Assembly (NCBI GenBank): GCA_003136255.1
Contig: PLDT01000320.1
Coordinates: forward strand, 1 to 15,879
Direction of reading: 5' to 3'
Origin: Palsa-504 sp003136255
GTDB taxonomy: Bacteria; Actinomycetota; Actinomycetes; Streptosporangiales; Streptosporangiaceae
Length of the DNA: 15,879 bases
Below the pieces are notes generated by a model that saw only the letters and a program-made list of their open reading frames with translations, did not search any database and had not been told where the DNA came from. Made by a program: the position numbers and the translations under genes. Numbering within the stretch: position 1 is the first letter of the stretch; each line of letters opens with the position of its first letter. Positions 1 to 6,737 of the stretch are shown piece by piece.

Positions 1-736
1 CGTACTTGGCCGTCTTCAGCGCGAACTCGGCGCTGGTCCCGCCGACCACGATGGCCAGGTGGTACGGCGGGCAGGCGGCGGTGCCCAGGGACCGGATCTT
101 CTCCTGCAGGAAGGTCATCATCCGGGCCGGGTTCAGCACCGCCTTGGTCTCCTGGTACAGGAAGGACTTGTTGGCCGAGCCGCCGCCCTTGGCCATGAAC
201 AGGAATTTGTACTCATCCCCGGCGGTGGCGTAGATCTCCACCTGGGCGGGCAGGTTGCTGCCGGTGTTCTTCTCCTCCCACATGGTCAGCGGCGCGAGCT
301 GGGAGTACCGCAGGTTCAGCGTGGTGTACGCGTCGTAGATGCCGCGGGAGATGTGCTCCTCGTCGCGCCCGTCGGTGAGCACCTGCTGGCCGCGTTTGCC
401 CATCACGATGGCGGTGCCGGTGTCCTGGCACATGGGCAGCACCCGGCCGGCCGCGATGCACGCGTTCTTCAGCAGGTCCCGGGCCACGTACCGGTCGTTA
501 GGGCTCGCTTCCCGGTCGTCCAGGATGGACCGTAGCTGGCGGAGGTGGGCGGGCCGCAGCAGGTGCGCGATGTCGCCCATGGCCGTGGCGGCCAGCCCGG
601 TGAGCAGCTGCGGCTCTACCTCAAGAAAATTTCGGCCGAACGAGACGTGCCGCGTCAGTCCGTCACCTGTCAGCTTCCGGTAGCTGGTGCCGTCCGCGCC
701 CAGCGGCAGCAGGTCGGTATAGGTGAACTCAGGCAC
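1..736 (-). CDS. fum: Class I (iron-sulfur) fumarate hydratase, partial (N-terminal 245 residues)
   Basis: Catalyses the reversible hydration of fumarate to L-malate in the TCA cycle, in the cytosol, with a [4Fe-4S] cluster. The 245 visible residues match the FumA/FumB type rather than the cluster-free class II type. CQDTGTAIVMGKRGQ at residues 103-117 carries the first cluster cysteine (C103). NTGSNLPAQ is at 158-166, AKGGGSANKSFLYQETKA at 182-199, and TAACPPYH at 219-226 carries the second cysteine (C222). The third cluster cysteine and the C-terminal domain lie beyond the left edge; the family is usually about 550 residues long. The start is the GTG at 736-734, preceded on the minus strand by GAGAGG about 8 bases upstream; no ATG fits better. 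A 16-bp tandem repeat lies just upstream. M. tuberculosis has a class II fumarase near glpX instead, so the enzyme class differs although the neighbourhood is similar. Family assignment is very secure. Confidence 0.96.
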   Translation of the reverse strand, partial: MPEFTYTDLLPLGADGTSYRKLTGDGLTRHVSFGRNFLEVEPQLLTGLAATAMGDIAHLLRPAHLRQLRSILDDREASPNDRYVARDLLKNACIAAGRVLPMCQDTGTAIVMGKRGQQVLTDGRDEEHISRGIYDAYTTLNLRYSQLAPLTMWEEKNTGSNLPAQVEIYATAGDEYKFLFMAKGGGSANKSFLYQETKAVLNPARMMTFLQEKIRSLGTAACPPYHLAIVVGGTSAEFALKTAKY

Positions 737-761
737 GCCCTCAGCCTCTCGTGTGTTCCCC

Positions 762-803
762 GGCCCTGTCTCGTGCTGGCCCTGTCTCGTGCTGGCCCTG
801 TTT
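762..803. repeat. 16-bp tandem repeat upstream of fumarase
   Basis: The unit GGCCCTGTCTCGTGCT occurs at 762-777 and 778-793, then GGCCCTGT begins a third copy at 794. The array lies 26 bases upstream of the fumarase GTG. If the -10-like element at 813-818 is used, the array would sit in the mRNA leader. The repetition is seen directly; any function is inference. Confidence 0.85.
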
Positions 804-812
804 CCGGTGCCA

Positions 813-818
813 AGCTTA
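813..818 (-). promoter_or_regulatory. Possible -10 element for fumarase
   Basis: Read on the minus strand this is TAAGCT, which fits the actinobacterial TAnnnT pattern and lies about 77 bases upstream of the fumarase GTG. No good -35 sequence accompanies it (GTTCGG at 17-bp spacing), so this is a weak call based on one hexamer. Confidence 0.22.
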
Positions 819-982
819 GGCCGCCTCAAGCGCAGCCGAACCGGCTAGGGGGCCGGAGAACTCTGACCCCGGCAGAATCTGCAAGCCCACCGATTCCGAA
901 GGCCCCAGCCGTGAATTAGGCCGGAACCGACAGTGACCAGCCGGAAGTCGGGAGAAACAAACTGCGTGCCTTGATGATCACG

Positions 983-1012
983 ACTTGTATCGGTATGAGA
1001 GAACTTGTATCG
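983..1012. promoter_or_regulatory. Operator-like pair of direct repeats
   Basis: ACTTGTATCG occurs at 983-992 and again at 1003-1012, exactly 20 bp apart, so both copies face the same side of the helix. The pair is AT-richer than its surroundings and is bracketed by the inverted arms TCACGA (ending at 983) and TCGTGA. A possible plus-strand promoter overlaps it (TTGATG at 971-976, 17 bp, TATGAG at 994-999). This looks like a regulator-binding site between divergent genes, but no known regulator can be named. Confidence 0.4.
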
Positions 1013-1038
1013 TGACGCTATGCGGCGGCGCCGCGCCG

Positions 1039-1092
1039 CGCGGTGCCCCCGTCCGCGCGATGCATGCTAAGCACGCGGTGCCCCCGTCCGCG
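1039..1092. repeat. 19-bp direct repeat pair
   Basis: CGCGGTGCCCCCGTCCGCG is present exactly at 1039-1057 and 1074-1092, separated by 16 bases. The second copy overlaps the end of an unexplained minus-strand open frame. No transposase or target-site signature accompanies the pair. The exact repetition is seen directly; its origin is unknown. Confidence 0.8.
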
Positions 1093-1417
1093 TCCGGCTG
1101 AGCTGCGGCGCCGCCGCCGTATCTTTTTCTTCCCGTTGTCCCGGTCGCCGGGCGCCTGCCCCGGCGGCGACGCCCGCGGCGACCAGGACCGCCCCGGCGA
1201 TGTCGGCCAGCCCGATCCGCTCCGCGCCCCGCAGCAGCGCCGCGGATGCCCGCAGGCACCCGGATAGCGGCCCGGTCGCACCTCCACATCAGGCAACCTA
1301 AGGCCGCGGAGGCCGACTTCAGCAGCGTGCTGAGAAATTGCTCCGGCTGGGCTGGATTGTTGCCGAATTCGTGGGTAAACGGCCGATTGGGCGGCTTGGG
1401 CCGCATGTGTAAAGCGC

Positions 1418-1425
1418 GAGGAGGG
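1418..1425 (+). promoter_or_regulatory. Strong Shine-Dalgarno before the MFS gene
   Basis: GAGGAGGG ends 4 bases before the ATG at 1430 and is one of the best ribosome binding sites in the window. It fixes the MFS start at 1430. Confidence 0.8.
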
Positions 1426-1429
1426 TGGG

Positions 1430-2956
1430 ATGTCAGCATCGCCCGATACGGTCAGCAGTCCCGCGATCCGGAGCCTGATCCCAGCGCGGATCGACCGGCT
1501 CCCGTGGTCCCGGTTCCACACCAGGCTGGTGATGGCGCTCGGCGTGGCCTGGATCCTGGACGGCCTGGAGATCACGATCGCCGCCGCCGTCGGCCCGGAC
1601 CTGACCCACAACAACACCTTGCACATGTCGGCCGGCTCGGTCGCCGACATCGCGACCTGGTACCTGATCGGCGAGGTCATCGGCGCGCTGTTCTTCGGGC
1701 AGCTGTCCGACAAGCTCGGCCGGAAGAACCTGTTCATGGTCACGCTGGGCGTGTACCTGATCGGCAGCGGCCTGACCGCGGCGACGCCGGCCGGCGGCTA
1801 CTGGTTCCTCTTCCTCTACCTCACGCGGGTGGTGGCCGGCATGGGGATCGGGGGCGAGTACGCGGCGATCAACTCGGCCATCGACGAGATGATTCCGGCC
1901 AAGTACCGTGGCCGGGTCGACCTGGCCGTCAACGGCACCTACTGGGCCGGGGCGTTCCTGGGTACCGTCGTCACCCTGGTCGCGCTGAACCACATCTCGG
2001 TCACGCTGGGCTGGCGCATCGCCTACCTGGTCGGACCGGTACTCGCCCTGGTGATCATCTTCGTCCGGAAGCACCTGCCCGAGAGCCCCCGCTGGCAGAT
2101 CATGCACGGCCGGGAGCAACAAGCCGAGGCCTCCATCGCCGAGATCGAAGCCGACGTGGAAAGGACCAAGGGCGCGCTCCCGCCGGTGGATCCGAGCCAG
2201 GAACTGGAGATCCAGCCGACCGAGAACATCGGCTACCTGGCGCTGCTGCGCACGCTGTTCCGGCATTACCCGGCCCGGTCGGTGTACGGCGGGACGCTGA
2301 TGATCACCCAGTCGTTCCTCTACAACGCGATCTTCTTCACCTACGGGCTGGTCCTGGAGTACTTCTTCCATGTTCCGACCGGCGACACCCCCTACTACTT
2401 CATGGCGTTCTGCGTCGGGAACCTGCTCGGGCCACTGACTCTCGGGCGGCTGTTCGACACGATCGGCCGCCGCAAGATGATCTCCGGCACCTACCTGGTG
2501 TCCGGCATCCTGCTGGTCATCACCGCGCAGCTGTTCAAGGCGGGCACGCTGAACGCCGTCACCCAGACGCTGTGCTGGTCGGTGATCTTCTTCTTCGCCT
2601 CGGCCGGCGCCTCGGCCGGGTACCTGACCGTCTCCGAGATCTTCCCGCTGGAGGTCCGAGCCAAGGCCATCGCAGTGTTCTTCGCCATCGCCCAGTGCTT
2701 CGGCTCGCTCGGCTCGCACCTGTACGGCCACCTGATCGGCACCGGCCAGGACAAGAACAGCCTCTACTGGGGCTACCTGCTCGGCGCGGGAGCGATGATC
2801 CTGGGCGGCGTCGTCGCGGCGTTCCTCGCCGTCGACGCCGAGGGCAAGTCCCTGGAGGACATCGCCAAGCCGCTGTCCGTCATCGCCAAGCCCGCCCAGG
2901 CGATCTTCCGCTCCGGCGACCACTCCGGAGGCCTGGCCCCCACCGCCGGCGACTAG
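1430..2956 (+). CDS. Major facilitator superfamily transporter, sugar/metabolite-porter type
   Basis: A 508-residue inner-membrane secondary transporter with two six-helix halves. The N-half loop 2-3 signature GQLSDKLGRK is at residues 90-99, and its C-half counterpart GRLFDTIGRRK is at 339-349. TM4 carries the RVVAGMGIGGEY motif at 133-144. PESPRW at 217-222 follows TM6, and EIFPLEVRAKA at 403-413 follows TM10; both are hallmarks of the sugar-porter and metabolite:H+ symporter branches. The central loop (about 213-265) is hydrophilic and helix-rich, and the last 40 residues are a cytosolic tail. A strong Shine-Dalgarno sequence lies just upstream. The gene is divergent from fumarase and convergent with the GS-like gene, so it appears to be transcribed alone. 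The substrate cannot be read from the sequence; a sugar, carboxylate or aromatic acid are all possible. The family call is secure. Confidence 0.93.
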   Translation: MSASPDTVSSPAIRSLIPARIDRLPWSRFHTRLVMALGVAWILDGLEITIAAAVGPDLTHNNTLHMSAGSVADIATWYLIGEVIGALFFGQLSDKLGRKNLFMVTLGVYLIGSGLTAATPAGGYWFLFLYLTRVVAGMGIGGEYAAINSAIDEMIPAKYRGRVDLAVNGTYWAGAFLGTVVTLVALNHISVTLGWRIAYLVGPVLALVIIFVRKHLPESPRWQIMHGREQQAEASIAEIEADVERTKGALPPVDPSQELEIQPTENIGYLALLRTLFRHYPARSVYGGTLMITQSFLYNAIFFTYGLVLEYFFHVPTGDTPYYFMAFCVGNLLGPLTLGRLFDTIGRRKMISGTYLVSGILLVITAQLFKAGTLNAVTQTLCWSVIFFFASAGASAGYLTVSEIFPLEVRAKAIAVFFAIAQCFGSLGSHLYGHLIGTGQDKNSLYWGYLLGAGAMILGGVVAAFLAVDAEGKSLEDIAKPLSVIAKPAQAIFRSGDHSGGLAPTAGD

Positions 2957-2970
2957 CCCAAGGACCCCCC

Positions 2971-3017
2971 GCCTCAACCCCGCCGACGACCAACCCAAAG
3001 CCTCCAGCCTCAACCCC
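2971..3017. repeat. Short direct repeat in C-rich tail downstream of the MFS gene
   Basis: GCCTCAACCCC occurs at 2971-2981 and 3007-3017, 36 bases apart, inside a pyrimidine-rich stretch (about 2957-3060) that follows the MFS stop codon. It may be simple-sequence drift or part of a 3' untranslated region. No function is suggested. Confidence 0.5.
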
Positions 3018-3129
3018 TTCGTCCACTCCAGCCCCACCAACCACTTGCGTCACACGCGTGCCGCTCACCCAACCTCATGGATGTGACACCCTAATGGATC
3101 TTCCCGTTACGGTGCCACTGTCATTACGT

Positions 3130-3158
3130 TCCGGCGGCCGGGACTGCGACCCGCCGGA
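3130..3158. terminator. Possible bidirectional hairpin terminator
   Basis: TCCGGCGG at 3130-3137 pairs perfectly with CCGCCGGA at 3151-3158 around a 13-base loop, in the gap between the convergent MFS and GS-like genes. No T-run follows on either strand. It would therefore be a U-less hairpin of the sort often proposed for actinobacteria. Position and stem are seen; terminator activity is inferred. Confidence 0.4.
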
Positions 3159-3174
3159 CAGCGGCCTGCGCCGG

Positions 3175-4575
3175 CTAAATCTTCGTGAAGTGCTGGAAGC
3201 ACTCGTAGTAGGGGTCGGTGGAGTGGGCGAAGTGGGCCGCCTCGGAGCGCTTGACGGCTAGGTAGGCGGTGCTGCGCAGCGGGCCCAGCGCGTCCATCAG
3301 CATCGAGTCGGCGCTCAGCGCGTCCAGGGCCGCGTTGAGCGAGGCGGGCAGGCGGTGGGCGCCGCGTTCGGCGCGCTCGCTCTCGCTCAAGGTGGACGGG
3401 TCGACGTTCATGGCCTCCCCGGGATCGATCTTGCCGCGGATGCCGTCCAGGCCGGCGTAGATGAGCCCGGCGAGCGCGAGGTACGGGTTGGCGCTGGAAT
3501 CCGACGGCTTCAACTCCAGGTTGACCGAACTACCCGGGTCCCCCCGCAGCGGAGAGCAGATCCGGATCGCGGCCTCGCGGTTGTCCATCCCGTAGCAGGT
3601 GTACGCGCTGGCCCACATCTGCGGCGCGAGCCGCCGGTAGCTGTTCACGCTGGCGCAGGTCAGTGCGACCAGGGCGGGCAGGTGGGCGAGCAGCCCGCCG
3701 ATGAAGTAGTAGCCGGTCTGGGACAGGCCGTTCCGGTCGGCGGGATCGGCGAACACGTTCCGCCCGCCGGCCTCGGCGTCCGTGGTCAGCTCGATGAGCG
3801 AGGCGTGCAGGTGGGTGCCGTTGCCGGCCTGGTCGGGGATCGGCTTGGGAGCCAGGCTGGCCCACAGGCCGTGCCGGAAGGCCACGCCGCGGACGGTTTC
3901 CCGGTACAGCACGTGGTTGTCGGCGGCGCGCAGCGCGTCGGCGTACCTGATCGACATCTCGTGCTGGCCGTGACCGAGCTCGGGGTAGTAGTGCTCGACG
4001 ACCAGGCCCTGCGCCTCCAGCGCCTCGACGAGTTCCATGGTGAAGTCGTGGGCGAGGTGAAAGCCGGTGGCGGAGTAGCACAGGCTGTCGTCGATCGGGA
4101 TCAGCCGGTCCGGGATGGACGGCCCGGCGGGGGAGGACTCGCGGCGGCCGATGGTGAACTCGGGCTCGAACGCGGCCTGCATCGCGTACCCCTCGCCCGC
4201 CAGCTCGACGATGGCCTGCTTAAGGAAGGTCCGGGCGCACGCCTCCCACGGCGATCCGTCCGGCTTGACCAGGTCCGCGAGCATCGCCGCGGCGCCCGGC
4301 GCGTAGGGGAGCGGGACGAACGTGCTGGGGTCGGGCAGGATCCGGACCTCGCCAACCGGCCCCATCCCGGGTACCGGCTGCAGCTGGTCGAGCATGGACA
4401 TGGCCATCATCGCCACGGTGTGCCCGATGCCGCTGGCCATGCGCTCCCGTAGATGCCCGGTACCGGACGCCTTGCCGCGGATAATCCCGCCGTGGTCGGC
4501 GTACAGGAAGCGGACCAGGCGAATCTGCTCCTGGCTGGTCCGGCCCATCACCGTTTCGATCGCTCCGTCTGTCAT
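3175..4575 (-). CDS. Glutamine synthetase-family ligase, non-canonical (probable gamma-glutamyl ligase)
   Basis: A 466-residue cytosolic member of the GlnA superfamily, which couples ATP hydrolysis to joining glutamate (or a similar acid) to ammonia or an amine. Visible landmarks are EPEF at residues 137-140 and GHGQHE at 201-206 (metal-binding glutamates), GNGTHLH at 251-257 (metal/glutamate site), NSYRRLAP at 311-318, NREAAIRI at 332-339, and ELKPSDSSANPY at 354-365. In assimilatory enzymes the last motif reads E-x-R; here it is E-x-K, as in FluG-type and some amine-ligating homologues. The adenylylation-loop tyrosine context of enterobacterial GlnA is not evident. I therefore favour a specialised gamma-glutamyl ligase over the housekeeping glutamine synthetase. 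There is no clear Shine-Dalgarno sequence. TACCCA six bases before the ATG could be a -10 element giving a leaderless mRNA. The gene is divergent from the DUF1707 gene. Substrate is unknown. Confidence 0.9.
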   Translation of the reverse strand: MTDGAIETVMGRTSQEQIRLVRFLYADHGGIIRGKASGTGHLRERMASGIGHTVAMMAMSMLDQLQPVPGMGPVGEVRILPDPSTFVPLPYAPGAAAMLADLVKPDGSPWEACARTFLKQAIVELAGEGYAMQAAFEPEFTIGRRESSPAGPSIPDRLIPIDDSLCYSATGFHLAHDFTMELVEALEAQGLVVEHYYPELGHGQHEMSIRYADALRAADNHVLYRETVRGVAFRHGLWASLAPKPIPDQAGNGTHLHASLIELTTDAEAGGRNVFADPADRNGLSQTGYYFIGGLLAHLPALVALTCASVNSYRRLAPQMWASAYTCYGMDNREAAIRICSPLRGDPGSSVNLELKPSDSSANPYLALAGLIYAGLDGIRGKIDPGEAMNVDPSTLSESERAERGAHRLPASLNAALDALSADSMLMDALGPLRSTAYLAVKRSEAAHFAHSTDPYYECFQHFTKI

Positions 4576-4581
4576 GGAAAA

Positions 4582-4587
4582 TGGGTA
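4582..4587 (-). promoter_or_regulatory. Possible -10 element of a leaderless GS-like transcript
   Basis: On the minus strand TACCCA is separated by six bases from the ATG at 4575. It matches TAnnnT except in the last base. The spacing equals that seen at ispH and ychF in this window, and no Shine-Dalgarno sequence is present. Weak by itself. Confidence 0.3.
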
Positions 4588-4637
4588 GCACGTTCCCCCC
4601 CGTCACGTACAGCAGAGCGAGTCAGAAAGCAAAGCTC

Positions 4638-5225
4638 ATGAGCACACGGCCGGCACCGCGTAACCTGCGGGCATCAGATGCTGACCGAGACCGGGTGCTG
4701 GCCCTGCTCACCGATGCGGTGAGCGACGGGCGGCTCACTCCCGACGAGCACGCCGAACGAGTCCAGCGGGCCTGCACGGCCCGGACCCTCGGCGAGCTGG
4801 CCGACCTGACCACCGACCTGGCGGTGGCGTCCGCTCAGCCGGTGCGCCTGGACGGCGGCCGGGTGATCAGCGGGATCTTCGGCCCGGCCACGCGGGGCGG
4901 CCGCTGGGTGGTGCCGGAGACCCTCACCGTGACCGCCATGTTCGGCGAGGTGGAGGTCGATTTCACCCAGGCCATCCTGCAGGCCCGGCACGTGCAGCTC
5001 TACGCCACCGTGGTCGGCGGCCGGCTGCGGCTGGTCGTGCCGGACGGGGTGTCCGTCGTGGTGAGCGGGCACCTGGTGCTCGGCCGCAAACGCGGCGGCA
5101 CGCCGCCGCCAGCCAGCTCCGATACGCCCCTCATCGAGGTGAAGGGCCTGGTCCTCGGGGGCGAGATCATCGTCCGCACGCCGCCCAGGAGCCGCCGCTT
5201 CCGCCTGTTCGGCAGCCGCCGCTGA
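4638..5225 (+). CDS. DUF1707 protein with LiaF-like C-terminal domain
   Basis: A 195-residue protein. Residues 6-60 form the DUF1707 (SHOCT-like) helical module, with RNLRASDADRDRV at 8-20 and DGRLTPDEHAERV at 30-42. Residues 75-182 are beta-rich, with repeated V/I-G-G turns (AMFGEVEVDF, ATVVGGRLRLVVPDG, VLGGEIIVR) resembling the C-terminal domain of LiaF / cell-wall-active antibiotic response proteins. There are no transmembrane helices, and a basic tail (RSRRFRLFGSRR) ends the protein. The frame is open back to an ATG at 4581, but DUF1707 proteins begin shortly before the R-x-S-D-x-D-R motif. I therefore chose the ATG at 4638, which has a weak AGAAAG 8 bases upstream. Divergent from the GS-like gene and tail-to-tail with glpX, only 19 bases apart. 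A link to envelope-stress sensing is family-level inference only. Confidence 0.85.
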   Translation: MSTRPAPRNLRASDADRDRVLALLTDAVSDGRLTPDEHAERVQRACTARTLGELADLTTDLAVASAQPVRLDGGRVISGIFGPATRGGRWVVPETLTVTAMFGEVEVDFTQAILQARHVQLYATVVGGRLRLVVPDGVSVVVSGHLVLGRKRGGTPPPASSDTPLIEVKGLVLGGEIIVRTPPRSRRFRLFGSRR

Positions 5226-5244
5226 CCCCCGCGGCCAGCACAGC

Positions 5245-6261
5245 TCAGTCGAACCGAACTGAAGAGTACGCGCGGAGCTTCCAGAGCTGGTGCTCGCTCT
5301 TGATACTGCGGATCGTCCCGGACCGGGAGCGCATGACCAGCGAGTGAGTGGTCGCGTGGCCGCGCAGGTACCGGACGCCGTCGACCAGCTCCCCGTCGGT
5401 GATCCCGGTAGCGGCGAAGAACACGTCGTCCGACGTGACCAGGTCGTCGGTGGTGAGCACGCGGTTCAGGTCGTGGCCCGCGTCGAGCGCGCGGCGGCGT
5501 TCGGCCTCGTCCCGCGGCGCGAGCTTGCCCAGGATGACCCCGCCCAGGCACTTCAGCGCGCACGCCGCGATGATGCCTTCCGGCGTCCCCCCGATGCCGA
5601 GCATCAGGTCGATCCCGGTGCCCTCGCGCGCGGCCATGATCGCGCCGGCCACGTCGCCGTCGGTGATCAGGTGGATCCGGGCGCCGCTCGCGCGGACCTC
5701 GGAGATCAACTCGGCGTGCCGGGGCCGGTCCAGGATGACCACAGTAACGTCCTTCGGGGAGCAGCCCTTGCCCTTGGCCACGGCCAGGACGTTGGCCGCC
5801 GGCGGCGCGTCGAGGTCCACCATCCCGGCCGCCTCGGGGCCGGTGGCCAGCTTGGACATGTAGAACACCGCGGACGGGTCGTACATGGATCCGCGGCCCG
5901 CCACGGCCAGGACCGAGACCGCGTTCGGCATGCCGTTGGCGCACAGCCGGGTCCCGTCGATCGGGTCGACCGCCACGTCGCAGGCCGGGCCGGTGCCGTC
6001 GCCCACCTCTTCGCCGTTGAACAGCATCGGGGCGTTGTCCTTCTCGCCCTCTCCGATGACCACCACGCCACGCATCGACACCGAGTTGACCAGCATCCGC
6101 ATTGCGTGCACGGCGGCGCCGTCGGCTCCGTTCTTGTCGCCGCGACCCACCCAGCGCGCGGCCGCCATGGCCGCGGCCTCGGTCACCCGGGCGAGCTCGA
6201 GGGCCAGGTTGCGATCGGGGGCGTGACTGTCTGGCTCGGGGACCTGCTGCTTAGCCGTCAT
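5245..6261 (-). CDS. glpX: Fructose-1,6-bisphosphatase class II
   Basis: Hydrolyses fructose 1,6-bisphosphate to fructose 6-phosphate in gluconeogenesis, as a cytosolic metal-dependent enzyme. The 338 residues show the GlpX metal and substrate signatures: GRGDKNGAD at 39-47, GEGEKDNAPM at 70-79, DPIDGT at 99-104, and GIGGTPEG at 222-229, whose glutamate is the last metal ligand. After DPIDGT the sequence reads RLCANGMPNA, where most homologues I recall have TLTAKGMPNA. The metal-binding aspartates are intact, so activity is expected. The ATG at 6261 is the only usable start because an in-frame TGA lies 30 bases upstream; the Shine-Dalgarno is poor. Length and ends fit the family. In actinobacteria this is commonly the main or only FBPase, and it is often divergent from a DUF4245 gene, of which only a remnant appears here. 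Confidence 0.97.
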   Translation of the reverse strand: MTAKQQVPEPDSHAPDRNLALELARVTEAAAMAAARWVGRGDKNGADGAAVHAMRMLVNSVSMRGVVVIGEGEKDNAPMLFNGEEVGDGTGPACDVAVDPIDGTRLCANGMPNAVSVLAVAGRGSMYDPSAVFYMSKLATGPEAAGMVDLDAPPAANVLAVAKGKGCSPKDVTVVILDRPRHAELISEVRASGARIHLITDGDVAGAIMAAREGTGIDLMLGIGGTPEGIIAACALKCLGGVILGKLAPRDEAERRRALDAGHDLNRVLTTDDLVTSDDVFFAATGITDGELVDGVRYLRGHATTHSLVMRSRSGTIRSIKSEHQLWKLRAYSSVRFD

Positions 6262-6716
6262 ACGGATCGCGGCGCGGAACCCTGGCCTTCAGGCTGGGGA
6301 GGACACGCCGCGTCACCTCCCCTGAAATGTCGGTACCGTCGAGTACGGTTTTAATTGTCCGCGAAAACCAAGCGGGCACATGCACGACCCAGCACCAAAC
6401 CGCGGCAGGGCATGCCGTGGCTGCGCGGGGAGGCTTCGGGATACCCGGCCGATGAACCGCGAACCTAAAGCGTGACCGCAAGTCGCGACTGGAATCCTCG
6501 TCCATCAGGGCGGTGGAGGATGTCAAGTGGGGTTCCTTCCCGCTGGGCCCGTAAGCCGATCCTATGCAGGCCCCCGCCGGGCTAACCTGGCCGGCGACGA
6601 ACAGGCCGGTGGTGGCCCGGGGCCAGCGGTCGATGTACCTGACCAGCCCGGCCGGATTCACCCTCGTGGTCACCGGCAACGCGACGTGGGCGCAGCGGCG
6701 TGAGCTAGCCGCCGCG
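6262..6716. other. glpX upstream region with eroded sequence
   Basis: These 455 bases separate the glpX start from the end of the YihY gene. The glpX-proximal part (6331-6356) is unusually AT-rich, with the palindrome CGGTACCG at 6331-6338 and the small hairpin ACCGT/ACGGT at 6335-6339/6345-6349. A second hairpin pairs CCGCGGCA (6400-6407) with TGCCGTGG (6413-6420), with one G-U pair. Plus-strand frames are interrupted by stops (for example at 6453 and 6552) until a DUF4245-like C-terminal fragment begins near 6555. No intact gene was found. Confidence 0.55.
6331..6356. promoter_or_regulatory. AT-rich palindromic element upstream of glpX
   Basis: The 8-bp palindrome CGGTACCG (6331-6338) overlaps the dyad ACCGT-CGAGT-ACGGT (6335-6349), followed by TTTAATT. 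This is the most AT-rich spot in the interval and lies 70-95 bases upstream of glpX. It could be a promoter or operator for glpX, or a weak terminator for rightward transcription; the sequence does not decide between them. Confidence 0.3.
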
Positions 6717-6737
6717 CTATACCCGGTCGCTCGCTGA
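6555..6737 (+). pseudogene. Remnant of a DUF4245 gene (C-terminal part)
   Basis: The plus-strand frame opens after a TAA at 6552 and ends with TGA at 6735-6737. It encodes about 60 residues ending in YLTSPAGFTLVVTG, NATWAQRRELAAALYP and VAR. This resembles the C-terminal end of DUF4245 proteins, where a strand ending in VVTGTA is followed by a short helix of the type SxxELxxLAxAL. DUF4245 genes typically lie head-to-head with glpX in actinobacteria (Rv1100 beside Rv1099c). A full-length gene needs about 500-600 coding bases and an N-terminal membrane segment. Here the space upstream is too short, carries stops in every frame, and shows no membrane helix. An ATG at 6564 could allow a small independent ORF, but a decayed gene is more likely. 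The 3' end overlaps the end of the YihY gene by 21 bases. Recognition is from motif memory, so confidence is moderate. Confidence 0.45.

Larger units (their letters stand above)
737..1429. other. Long divergent intergenic region between fumarase and the MFS gene
   Basis: No convincing gene was found in these 693 bases. They hold the fumarase leader with its tandem repeat, a pair of 10-bp direct repeats near 983-1012, and a 19-bp direct repeat (1039-1057 and 1074-1092). A minus-strand frame stays open from 1288 to 1067, with GC-rich third positions and a hydrophobic stretch, but it lacks an ATG or GTG start. The last 150 bases before the MFS start contain only weak promoter-like hexamers (TTGGGC at 1387-1392 and TAAAGC at 1410-1415, 17 bp apart). 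Confidence 0.6.

Noticed and set aside
1039..1092. 19-bp direct repeats as insertion-sequence or att-site ends
   Set aside because: They are only 16 bases apart with no transposase or integrase nearby, and no inverted termini.
1433..3040. A 535-codon minus-strand frame opposite the MFS gene
   Set aside because: Pure antisense shadow with Gln/Asp/Arg-rich composition and no recognisable domain.
1246..3261. A 671-codon plus-strand frame overlapping the MFS gene
   Set aside because: It is the MFS gene read in a shifted frame. The Arg/Pro-rich product lacks membrane helices and a ribosome binding site, while the 1430 frame has all MFS motifs.
1430..4575. MFS transporter and GS-like ligase as one catabolic operon
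   Set aside because: They are convergent with a possible terminator between them, so they are not co-transcribed. A functional link would be guesswork.
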